A DNA stretch of 64,000 nt from Canna indica (lineage: Eukaryota > Streptophyta > Magnoliopsida > Zingiberales > Cannaceae), in contig CP136897.1 of assembly GCA_034359265.1 (NCBI GenBank), positions 31,855,501 to 31,919,500 on the forward strand, given 5' to 3'. Each line of letters opens with the position of its first letter. Within the stretch, counting starts at the first letter, position 1. Below are positions 56,387 to 64,000 of this stretch, piece by piece. A program made the translations under genes and the position numbers. The notes below the pieces were generated by a model. The model did not search any database and was not told the DNA's origin. It saw nothing but the letters and a program-made list of their open reading frames with translations.

Positions 56387-56503
56387 GGTGCAACACGTGG
56401 ACTTCCCAAGGGGTCACCCATCCTAGTACCACTCTCGCGCAAGCACGCTTCACTACGGAGTTCTGATGGGATCCGGTGTCTTAGTGCTAGTATGATCGCA
56501 CCC
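56387..56503 (-). rRNA. 5S rRNA: 5S ribosomal RNA, copy 117 (GCGC variant)
   Basis: C15U, C24G, G25A, A49U, U53G, G65C, A74G, C95U, U106A. The 3' spacer lacks 11 bp of the GC block near 56,270. Confidence 0.91.
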
Positions 56504-56860
56504 GTCATGCACTTCTGATCGTCGGCTAATAAGGGTGAGCGTCCGAGGGACAACTCGGGGTCATTTTCTTCGTCTCTTCGCGCGCCTTTCAGCGCCACGT
56601 GAAAACTTGAAATCAGACAATAATGCACGGAGTTACGCCCGTTTTAAACGAAAAATAATAATTGAAATGTTATTTTTCTTATTTATTTATGAATTTTAAT
56701 TTTTCGGGTCGGTTGCTCGATCGAGCCGGCCGTAGAGGTTGCGGCGGGCGATCGACAGCCAAGATTAATGGCGACGACGTCATCCGTCCTTAACGTTTGG
56801 TTAGAAAGATTGGTAAAAAAAATGATCTCGTCGTGCAATCAAATAGGTAGTAAAAAAAAA

Positions 56861-56977
56861 GGTGCAACACGTGGACTTCCCAAGGGGTCACCCATCCTAG
56901 TACCACTCTCGCGCAAGCACGCTTCACTACGGAGTTCTGATGGGATCCGGTGTCTTAGTGCTAGTATGATCGCACCA
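56861..56977 (-). rRNA. 5S rRNA: 5S ribosomal RNA, copy 118 (GCGC variant)
   Basis: Same as copy 117 plus G1U; adjacent 474-bp duplicate with the same 11-bp spacer deletion. Confidence 0.91.
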
Positions 56978-57334
56978 GTCATGCACTTCTGATCGTCGGC
57001 TAATAAGGGTGAGCGTCCGAGGGACAACTCGGGGTCATTTTCTTCGTCTCTTCGCGCGCCTTTCAGCGCCACGTGAAAATCTAAAATCGGACAATAATGC
57101 ACGGAGTTACGCCCGTTTTAAACGAAAAATAATAATTGAAATGTTATTTTCATTATTTATTTACAAATTTTAATTTTTCGGGTCGGTTGGTCGATCGAGT
57201 CGGCCGTAGAGGTTGCGGCGGGCGATCGACAGCCAAATTTTATGGCGACGACAATCATCCGTCCTTAACGTTTGGTTAGAAAGATTGGTAAAAAACAATG
57301 ATCTCGTCGTGCAAACAAATAGGTAAAAAAAAAA

Positions 57335-57451
57335 GGTGCTACATGAGGACTTCCCAAGGGGTCACCCATCCTAGTACTACTCTCGCCCAAGCACGCTTAA
57401 CTTCATAGTTCTAATGGGATCCGATGCGTTAGTGCTAGTATGATCACACCC
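57335..57451 (-). rRNA. 5S rRNA: 5S ribosomal RNA, copy 119
   Basis: C6U, C15U, C28U, C39U, C46A, C47U, C95U, G108A, U112A. The 3' spacer lacks 11 bp of the GC block. Confidence 0.9.
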
Positions 57452-57819
57452 GTCATGCTCTTTGGATCGTCGGCTAATAAGGGTGAGCGTTCGAGGGACA
57501 GCTCGGGGTCATTTTATTCGTCTCTTCGCGCACGTTTCAGCGCCACGTGAAAAGCTGAAATCGGACAATAATGCACGGAGTTACGCCCGTTTTAAACGAA
57601 AAATAATAATTGAAATGTTATTTTTCTTATTTATTTACAGATTTTAATTTTTCGGGTCAGTTGGTCGATCGAGCCGGCCGATGAGGTTGCGGCGGGCCCG
57701 GCGCGGGCGATCGACAGCCAAGATTTATGGCGACGACGTCGTCCGTCCTAAACGTTTGGTTAGAAAAATTGGTAAAAAAAATGATCTCGTCGTGCAATCA
57801 AATAGGTAGTAAAAAAACA

Positions 57820-57936
57820 AATGCAACACGAAGACTTCCCAGAGGGTCACCCATCCTAGTACTAGTCTCTCACAAGCACGCTTAACTTCGAAGTTCTGAT
57901 ATGATCCGGTGCGTTAGTGCTGATATGATCACACCC
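57820..57936 (-). rRNA. 5S rRNA: 5S ribosomal RNA, copy 120
   Basis: C6U, C14U, C35A, C36U, C46U, G65U, C67A, G72C, C94U, C105U, C116U, C117U; T run broken by G. Heavily changed in the IE. Confidence 0.88.
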
Positions 57937-58304
57937 GTCATGCACTTCTGATCGTCGGCTAATAAGGGTGAGCGTCCGAGAGACAGCTCGGGGTCATTTT
58001 CTTCGTCTCTTCGCGCGCCTTTCAGCGCCACGTGAAAATCTGAAATCGGACAATAATGCACGGAGTTACGCCCATTTTAAACGAAAAATAATAATTGAAA
58101 TGTTATTTTTCTTATTTATTTACAGATTTTATTTTTTCGGGTCGGTTGGTCGATCGAGCCGGCCGATGAGGTTGCGGCGGGCCCGTCGCGGGCGATCGAC
58201 AGCCAAGATTTATGGCGACGACGTCGTCCGTCCTTAACGTTTGGTTAGAAAAATTGGTAAAAAAAATGATCTCGTCGTGCAATCAAATAGGTAGTAAAAA
58301 AACA

Positions 58305-58421
58305 AGTGCAACACGAAGACTTCCCAGAGGGTCACCCATCCTAGTACTAGTCTCTCACAAGCACGCTTAACTTCGAAGTTCTGATGGGATCCGGTGCGTT
58401 AGTGCTGATATGATCACACCC
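58305..58421 (-). rRNA. 5S rRNA: 5S ribosomal RNA, copy 121
   Basis: As copy 120 but with majority C35, C36 and C116; a one-unit duplicate (485 bp). -1 is T. Confidence 0.89.
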
Positions 58422-58788
58422 ATCATGCACTTCTGATCGTCGGCTAATAAGGGTGAGCGTCCGAGGGACAGCTCGGGGTCATTTTCTTCGTCTCTTCGCG
58501 CGCCTTTCAGCGCCACGTGAAAATCTGAAATCGGACAATAATGCACGGAGTTACGCCGGTTTTAAACGAAAAATAATAATTGAAATGTTCTTTTTCTTAT
58601 TTATTTAGAAATTTTAATTTTTCGGGTCAGTTGGTCGATGGAGCCGACCGTAGAGTTTGCGGCTGGCTCTGCGCCGGCGATCGACATCCAAATTTTATGG
58701 CGACGACGTCGTCCGTCCTTAACGTTTGGTTAGAAAGATTGGTAAAAAAAATGATCTTGTCGTGCAATCAAATAGGTAAAAAAAAAAA

Positions 58789-58905
58789 GGTGCAACACAA
58801 GGACTTCTCAGGGGGTCAGCCATCCTAGTACTACTCTCGCCCAAGCACGCTTAACTTCGAAGTTCTGATGGGATCCGGTGCGTTAGTGCTGATATGATCG
58901 CACCC
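58789..58905 (-). rRNA. 5S rRNA: 5S ribosomal RNA, copy 122
   Basis: C14U, C46U, G87C (box C), G98A, C107U. The upstream spacer is shortened but keeps the TTATTA element and the inverted repeat. Confidence 0.92.
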
Positions 58906-59126
58906 GTCATGTTCTTCTGATCGTCGGCTAATAAGGGTGAGCGTCCGAGGGACAGCTCGGGGTCATTTTCTTAGTCGGTTGGTCGATCGAGCCGGCCGTA
59001 GAGGTTGCGGCGGGCGATCGATAGCCAAATTTTATAGCGACGACGTCATCCGTCCTTAACATTTGGTTAGAAAGATTGGTAAAAAAAATGATCTCGTCGT
59101 GCAATCAAATAGGTAAAAATAAAAAA
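58906..59126. other. Truncated spacer (221 bp) between copies 122 and 123
   Basis: About 136 bp are missing between CATTTTCTT and GTCGGTTGG, removing the G-box and the whole AT-rich tract, and the 11-bp GC-block deletion is present too. The core promoter of copy 122 (to -60) and the terminators of copy 123 remain. Confidence 0.92.
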
Positions 59127-59243
59127 GGTGCAACACGAGGACTTCCTAGGGGGTCACCCATCGTATTACTACTCTCGCCCAAGCACGCTTAACTTTGGAG
59201 TTCTGATGGGATCCGGTGCATTAGTGCTGGTATGATCGCACCC
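59127..59243 (-). rRNA. 5S rRNA: 5S ribosomal RNA, copy 123
   Basis: C24U, G48A, C78A, G81C (box C), G97A; the T run holds one A. Its unit is 338 bp. Confidence 0.91.
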
Positions 59244-59599
59244 ATCATGCACTTCTGATCGTCGGCTAATAAGGGTGAGCGTCCGAGGGATAGCTCGGGG
59301 TCATTTTCTTCGTCTCTTCGCGCCCCTTTCAGCGCCACGTGAAAAGCTGAAATCGGACAATAATGCACGGAGTTACGCCCGTTTTAAACGAAAAATAATA
59401 ATTGAAATGTTATTTTTCTTATTTATTTACAAATTTTAATTTTTCGGGTCGGTTGGTCGATCGGGCCGGCCGTAGAGGTTGCGGCGGGCGATCGATAGCC
59501 AAATTTTATGGCGACGACGTCATCCGTCCTTAACCTTTGGTTAGAAAGATTGGTAAAAAAAATGATCTCGTCGTGCAATCAAATAGGTAAAAAAAAAAA

Positions 59600-59716
59600 G
59601 TTGCTGCATGAGGACTTCCCAGGAGGTCACCTATCCAAGTACTACTCTCGCCAAAGAATGCTTAACTTCAGAGTTCTGATGGGATCCGGTGCGTTAGTGC
59701 TGGTATGATCGGACCC
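59600..59716 (-). rRNA. 5S rRNA: 5S ribosomal RNA, copy 124 (decayed)
   Basis: G5C, C47U, G58A, G60U, G64U, A80U, G85A, C93U, G108A, U111C, U112A, C116A. Box A and box C are hit and helix I loses pairs. Probably a pseudogene. C93U gives the CCTCC usual in angiosperms. Confidence 0.87.
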
Positions 59717-60082
59717 GTCATGCTCTTCTGATCGTTGGCTAATAAGGGTGAGCGTTCGAGGGACAGCTCGGGGTCATTTTATTCGTCTCTTCGCGCGCCT
59801 TTCAACGCCACGTGGAAAGCTGAAATCGGATAATAATGCACGGAGTTACGCCCGTTTTAAACGAAAAATAATAATTGAAATGTTATTTTTCTTATTTATT
59901 TACAGATTTTAATTTTTCGGGTCGGTTGGTCGATCGAGCCGGCCGTAGAGGTCGCGGCGGGCCCGGCGCCGGCGATCGATAGCCAAATTTTATGGCGACG
60001 ACGTCATCCGTCCATAACGTTTGGTTAGAAAGATTGGTAAAAAAAATGATCTCGTCGTGCAGTCAAATAGGTAAAAAAAAAA

Positions 60083-60194
60083 GTTGCTACATGAGGACTT
60101 CCCAGAGGGTCACCCATCATAGTACTACTCTCGCACAAGCAAGCTTAACTTCAGAGTTCTGATGGGATCCGGTGCGTTAGTGCTGGTATCACCC
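60083..60194 (-). pseudogene. 5S rRNA pseudogene, copy 125 (5-nt deletion near 5' end)
   Basis: 112 nt. Five bases (about nt 6-10) are lost, so GGGTGATACC replaces the normal 5' end and helix I cannot form fully. Also C47U, G58U, G65U, G81U, C94U, G108A, U112A, C116A. Confidence 0.88.
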
Positions 60195-60562
60195 GTCATG
60201 CTCTTCTGATCGTCGGCTAATAAGGGTGAGCGTTCGAGGGACAGCTCGGGGTCATTTTATTCGGCTCTTCGCGCGCCTTTCAGCGCCACGTGAAAAGCTG
60301 AAATCGGACAATAATGCACGGAGTTACGCCCGTTTTAAACGAAAAATAATAATTGAAATGTTATTTTTCTTATTTATTTACTGATTTTAATTTTTCGGGT
60401 CGGTTGGTCGATCGAGCCGGCCGTAGAGGTTGCGGCGGGCCCGGCGCCGGTGATCGACAGCCAAGATTTATGGCGACGACGTCGTCCATCCTTAACGTTT
60501 GGTTAGAAAAATTGGTAAAAAAAATTATCTCGTCGTGCAATCAAATAGGTAATAAAAAAATA

Positions 60563-60679
60563 AATGCAACACGAGGACTTCCCAGAGGGTCACCCATCCT
60601 AGTACTACTCTCGCACAAGCACGCTTAACTTCGAAGTTCTGATGGGATCCGGTGCGTTAGTGCTGAGATGATCGCACAC
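60563..60679 (-). rRNA. 5S rRNA: 5S ribosomal RNA, copy 126
   Basis: G2U, A13C, C14U, C46U, G65U, C94U, C116U, C117U. G2U breaks pairing with nt 117. T run split by A. Confidence 0.9.
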
Positions 60680-61047
60680 GTCATGCACTTCTGATCGTCG
60701 GCTAATAAGGGTGATCATCCGAGGGATAGCTCGAGGTCATTTTCTTCGTCTCTTCGCGCGCGTTTCAGCGCCACGTGAAAAGCTGAAATCGGACTATAAT
60801 GCAGGGAGTTACGCCCGTTTTAAACGAAAAATAATAATTGAAATGTTATTTTTCTTATTTATTTACAAATTTTAATTTTTCGGGTCGGTTGGTCGATCGA
60901 GACGGCCGAAGAGGTTGCGGCGGGCCCCACGCGGGCGATCGACAGCCAAGATTTATGGCGACGACATCGTCCGTCCTTAACGTTTGGTTAGAAAGATTGG
61001 TAAAAAAAACGATCTCGTCGTGCAATCAAATAGGTAGTAAAAAAAAA

Positions 61048-61164
61048 GGAGCAACAAGAGGACTTCTCAGGGGGTCACCCATCCTAGTACTACTCTCGCC
61101 CAAGCCCGCTTAACTTTGGAGTTCTGATGGGATCCGGTGCGTTAGTCCTGGTATGATCGCACCC
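61048..61164 (-). rRNA. 5S rRNA: 5S ribosomal RNA, copy 127
   Basis: C18G, G48A, U59G, G98A, G108U, A115U (U4 left unpaired). Upstream element is TTTTTA. Confidence 0.91.
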
Positions 61165-61533
61165 GATATGCACTTCTGATCGTCGGCTAAAAAGGGCGAG
61201 CGTCCGAGGGAGAGTTCGGGGGTCATTTTCTTCGTCTCTTTGCGCACCTTTCAGTGCCACGTGAAAAGCTGAAATCGGACAATAATGCACGGAGTTACGC
61301 CTGTTATAAACGAAAAATAATAATTGAAATGTTATTTTTCTTATTTAATTACAAATTTTAATTTTTCGGGTCGGCTGGTCGATCGAGCCGGTCGTAGAGG
61401 TTGCGGCGAGCCCCGCGCGGGCGATCGACAGCCAAATTTTATGGCGACGACGTCGTCCGTCCTTAACGCTTGGTTAGAAAGATTGGTAAAAAAAATGATC
61501 TTGTCGTGCAATCAAATAGGTAGTAAAAAAAAA

Positions 61534-61650
61534 AGTGCAACACGAGGACTTCCCAGGGGGTCACCCATCATAGTACTACTCTCGCACAAGCACGCTTAAC
61601 TTCGAAGTTCTGATAGGATCCGGTGCGTTAGTGCTGGTATGATCGCACCC
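61534..61650 (-). rRNA. 5S rRNA: 5S ribosomal RNA, copy 128
   Basis: C36U, C46U, G65U, G81U (box C), C117U. Confidence 0.92.
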
Positions 61651-62009
61651 GATATGCACTTCTGATCGTCGGCTAATAAGGGCGAGCGTCCGAGAGAGAG
61701 TTATGGGGTTATTTTCTTCGTCTCTTTGCGCGCCTTTCAGCGCCACGTGAAAAGCTAAAATCGGACAATAATGCACGGAGTTACGCCTGTTTTGAACGAA
61801 AAATAATTATTGAAATGTTATTTTTCTTATTTATTTACAAATTTAAATTTTTGGGGTCGGTTGGTCGATCGAGCCGGCCATAGAGGTTGCTGCGGGCGAT
61901 CGACAGCCAAATTTTATGGCGACGACGTCGTCCGTCCTTAACGTTTGGTATCGAAAGATTAGTAAAAAAAATGATCTCGTCGTGCAATCAAATAGGTAGT
62001 AAAAAAAAG

Positions 62010-62121
62010 GGTGCAAGACGAGAACTTCCCAGGGGGTAACCCATCCTAGTACTACTCTCGCCCAAGCACGCTTATCTTCAGAGTTCTAATGGGATCCGAT
62101 GCGTTAGTGCTGGTATGATTG
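62010..62121 (-). pseudogene. 5S rRNA pseudogene, copy 129 (5' end and promoter deleted)
   Basis: 112 nt: nt 1-5 are gone, and nt 6 is joined directly to spacer DNA normally found at about -147. The deletion of about 152 bp takes C-1, TTATTA, the inverted repeat and the G-box. Also C28U, C39U, C47U, U52A, G89U, C104U, G110C. Confidence 0.93.
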
Positions 62122-62342
62122 AAAAATAATAATTGAAATGTTATTTTTCTTATTTATTTACAAATTTTAATTTTTCGGGTCGGTTGGTCGATCGAGCCGG
62201 CCGTAGAGGTTGCGGCGGGCCCCGCGCGGGCGATCGACAGCCAAGGTTTATGGCGACGACGTCGTCCGTCCTTAACGTTTGGTTAGAAAGATTGGTAAAA
62301 AAAATGATCTCGTCGTGCAATCAAATAGGTAGTAAAAAAAAA
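62122..62342. other. Truncated spacer (221 bp) between copies 129 and 130
   Basis: Begins at AAAAATAATAATTG, immediately after the broken 5' end of copy 129. It keeps the AT-rich tract, GC block, palindrome and the terminators of copy 130, but has no promoter. Confidence 0.92.
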
Positions 62343-62459
62343 AGTGCAACACGAGGACTTCCCATGGGTTCACCCATCCTAGTACTACTCTCGCCCAAGC
62401 ACGCATAACTTCGGAGTTCTGATGGGATCCGGTGCGTTAGTGCTGGTATGATCGCACCC
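62343..62459 (-). rRNA. 5S rRNA: 5S ribosomal RNA, copy 130
   Basis: A55U, C91A, C95A, C117U. Confidence 0.94.
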
Positions 62460-62828
62460 GATATGCACTTCTGATCGTCGGCTAATAAGGGTGAGCGTCC
62501 GAGGGAGAGTTCGGGGGTCATTTTCTTCATCACTTCGCACGCCTTTCAGCGCCACGTGAAAAGCTGAAATCGGACAATAATGCACGGAGTTACGCCCGTT
62601 TTAAACGAAAAATAATAATTGAAATGTTATTTTTCTTATTTATTTACAAATTTTAATTTTTCGGGTCGGTTGGTCGATCGAGCCGGCCGTAGATGTCGCG
62701 GCGGGCCCCTCGCGGGCGATCGACAGCCAAATTTTATGGCGACGACGTCGTCCATCCTTAACGCTTGGTTAGAAAGATTGGTAAAAAAAATGATCTCGTC
62801 GTGCAATCAAATAGGTAGTAAAAAAAAA

Positions 62829-62945
62829 GGTGCAACACGAGGACTTCCCAGGGGTTCACCCATCCTAGTACTACTCTCGCCCAAGCACGCTTAACTTCGG
62901 AGTTCTGATGGGATCCGGTGCGTTAGTGCTGGTATGATCGCACCC
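62829..62945 (-). rRNA. 5S rRNA: 5S ribosomal RNA, copy 131
   Basis: C91A only, the best preserved gene of region E. Confidence 0.96.
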
Positions 62946-63313
62946 GTCAAGCTCTTCTAATCGTCGGCTAATAAGGGTGAGCGTTCGAGGGACAGCTCGG
63001 GGTCATTTTATTCGTCTCTTCGCGCTCCTTTCAGCGCCACGTGAAAAGCTGAAATCGGACAATAATGCACGGAGTTACGCCCGTTTTAAACGAAAAATAA
63101 TAATTGAAATGTTATTTTTCTTATTTATTTACAGATTTTAATTTTTCGGGTCGGTTGGTCGATCGAGCCGGCCGTAGAGTTTGCGGCGGGCCCCGCGCGG
63201 GCGATCGACAGCCAAGATTTATGGCGACGACGTCGTCCGTCCTTAACGTTTGGTTAGAAAAATTGGTAAAAAAAATTATCTCGTCGTGCAATCAAATAGG
63301 TAATAAAAAAACA

Positions 63314-63430
63314 AGTGCAACACGAGGACTTCCCAGGGGGTCACCCATCCTAGTACTCCTCTCGCACAAGCACGCTTAACTTCGAAGTTCTGATGGGATC
63401 CGGTGCGTTAGTGCTGAGATGATCGCACAC
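63314..63430 (-). rRNA. 5S rRNA: 5S ribosomal RNA, copy 132
   Basis: G2U, A13C, C14U, C46U, G65U, U73G, C117U; counterpart of copy 126, 2,751 bp away. T run broken by G. Confidence 0.91.
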
Positions 63431-63798
63431 GTCATGCACTTCTGATCGTCGGCTAATAAGGGTGATCGTCCGAGGGATAACTCGAGGTCATTTTCTTCGT
63501 CTCTTCGCGCGCCTTTCAGCGCCACGTGAAAAGCTGAAATCGGACTATAATGCAGGGAGTTACGCCCGTTTTAAACGAAAAATAATAATTGAAATGTTAT
63601 TTTTCTTATTTATTTACAAATTTTAATTTTTCGGGTCGGTTGGTCGATCGAGACGGCCGAAGAGGTTGCGGCGGGCCCCACGCGGGCGATCGACAACCAA
63701 GATTTATGGCGACGACATCGTCCGTCCTTAACGTTTGGTTAGAAAGATTGGTAAAAAAAATGATCTCGTCGTGCAATCAAATAGGTAGTAAAAAAAAA

Positions 63799-63915
63799 GG
63801 AGCAACAAGAGGACTTCTCAGGGGGTCACCCATCCTAGTACTACTCTCGCCCAAGCCAGCTTAACTTTGGAGTTCTGATGGGATCCGTTGCATTAGTCCT
63901 GGTATGATCGCACCC
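63799..63915 (-). rRNA. 5S rRNA: 5S ribosomal RNA, copy 133
   Basis: C18G, C24U, C28A, G48A, G58U, U59G, G98A, G108U, A115U; counterpart of copy 127. TTTTTA upstream. Last copy in the window. Confidence 0.91.
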
Positions 63916-64000
63916 GATATGCACTTCTGATCGTCGGCTAAAAAGGTCGAGCGTCCGAGGGAGAGTTCGGGGGTCATTTTCTTCGTCTCTTTGCGCGCCT
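63916..64000. other. Partial spacer at right window edge
   Basis: First 85 bp upstream of copy 133: altered TATA-like element and the CCGAG/TTCGG inverted repeat. The window ends before the G-box. Confidence 0.9.

Larger units (their letters stand above)
60195..61249. repeat. 2-unit segment (copies 126-127), first copy
   Basis: Recurs 2,751 bp to the right as copies 132-133, sharing TATAATGCAGGGAG and TTTTTA upstream changes. The right copy runs to the window end, so the true length is not visible. Confidence 0.75.
1..64000 (-). repeat. Tandem 5S rDNA array, 133 gene copies in one orientation
   Basis: The whole window is a head-to-tail repeat of a unit of about 485 bp (most are 482-486 bp; short ones are 436, 338 and 471-478 bp). 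Each unit has one 5S rRNA gene on the minus strand and one spacer. The plus-strand hallmarks of the gene are GGTGCAACACGAGGACTTCC at its 3' end and GGTATGATCGCACCC at its 5' end. The 5S identity, Pol III terminators and box A/IE/box C match nuclear 5S genes of angiosperms. Majority-sequence nucleotides used for comparison include C24, C46, G58, the IE CGAGAG at nt 67-72 and five Cs at nt 91-95. No foreign insertion interrupts the array. The array continues past both window edges. Confidence 0.98.
56251..64000. other. Region E: decayed ATGGCG subfamily (copies 117-133)
   Basis: Spacers again carry ATGGCG. This part has the most substitutions per gene, five of the nine 11-bp GC-block deletions, two spacers shortened to 221 bp and two genes with damaged 5' ends. 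Confidence 0.75.
62946..64000. repeat. 2-unit segment (copies 132-133), second copy, cut by window
   Basis: Counterpart of 60,195-61,249. Confidence 0.75.

Noticed and set aside
58906..59126. Insertion of foreign DNA at the short spacers
   Set aside because: Both sides are ordinary spacer sequence and only bases are missing; nothing new is added.
86..63864. Recurrent open reading frames of 60-133 codons on both strands, such as the family starting MKCYFSYLF and the minus-strand family starting MTPGKSSCC
   Set aside because: They are the same spacer and 5S gene read in the same frames in each unit. They cross a Pol III gene and its terminators, change frame with every 1-bp spacer indel, and have no ribosome-binding or domain features.
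1..64000. CRISPR-like array of repeats and spacers
   Set aside because: The period is 485 bp, both parts of the unit are repeated, and the conserved part is a 5S rRNA gene.
1..64000. Cassandra-type retroelements, which carry 5S-like sequence in their terminal repeats
   Set aside because: No primer-binding site, polypurine tract, paired terminal repeats or target duplications; units are strictly head to tail with full-length 5S genes.
1..64000. tRNA or other small RNA genes in the spacers
   Set aside because: I saw no A/B box pair with a cloverleaf outline in the reference spacer or in the variant spacers.
1..64000. Bacterial or organellar 5S rRNA operon
   Set aside because: There is no 16S or 23S, and the gene is of the eukaryotic type with internal promoter and T-run terminators.

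Overview
The window is one uninterrupted tandem array of nuclear 5S ribosomal RNA genes from a flowering plant. I count 133 gene copies, all transcribed from the minus strand. Each gene is 116-117 nt plus the first Us of its terminator, and each is separated from the next by a spacer of about 368 bp, so the usual unit is 482-486 bp. The gene reads like an angiosperm 5S: it starts GGGTGCGATC, has TFIIIA-type internal elements (box A, intermediate element, box C), ends GTTGCACC and runs straight into a T8-T9 stretch. I cannot name the species. There is no credible protein-coding gene, tRNA, transposon or inverted unit. The many 60-130 codon open frames on both strands are the same spacer read over and over.

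Numbering used below: nt 1 is the 5' end of the RNA, at the highest plus-strand coordinate of each gene, and nt 117 is the 3' end, at the lowest. Substitutions are given in RNA sense against the majority copy of this window. The upstream promoter lies to the right of each gene and the terminator to the left.

Layout. 1-17.3 kb (copies 1-36) is the most homogeneous part and is built from nested duplications: 3-unit blocks (1,451 and 1,453 bp), a 7-unit block (3,384 bp) and an 11-unit block (5,323 bp) present twice head to tail. 17.3-39.8 kb (copies 37-82) is a related but more mixed subfamily with a 7-unit tandem duplication (3,390 bp) and a partial third copy. 39.8-48.2 kb (copies 83-100) switches to a spacer type with ATGGCG and contains a 4-unit tandem duplication (1,942 bp). 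48.2-56.2 kb (copies 101-116) returns to the ATGTCG type; twelve consecutive units in it share an EcoRV site. 56.2-64 kb (copies 117-133) is ATGGCG type again and the most decayed, with truncated spacers and broken genes.

How it works. Each unit carries an RNA polymerase III type 1 promoter: TTATTA at -29 to -24, C at -1, and the internal control region. The terminator is double, a T8-T9 run at the gene end and a second T7-T8 run about 35 bp further on. A G-box (CACGTG) sits near -95 in almost every unit. The main biological interest is the record of unequal crossover. Each early duplication has a hybrid junction unit with the crossover inside or at the edge of a 5S gene. There are also locally amplified variants in the internal promoter and three clearly broken copies (106, 125, 129).
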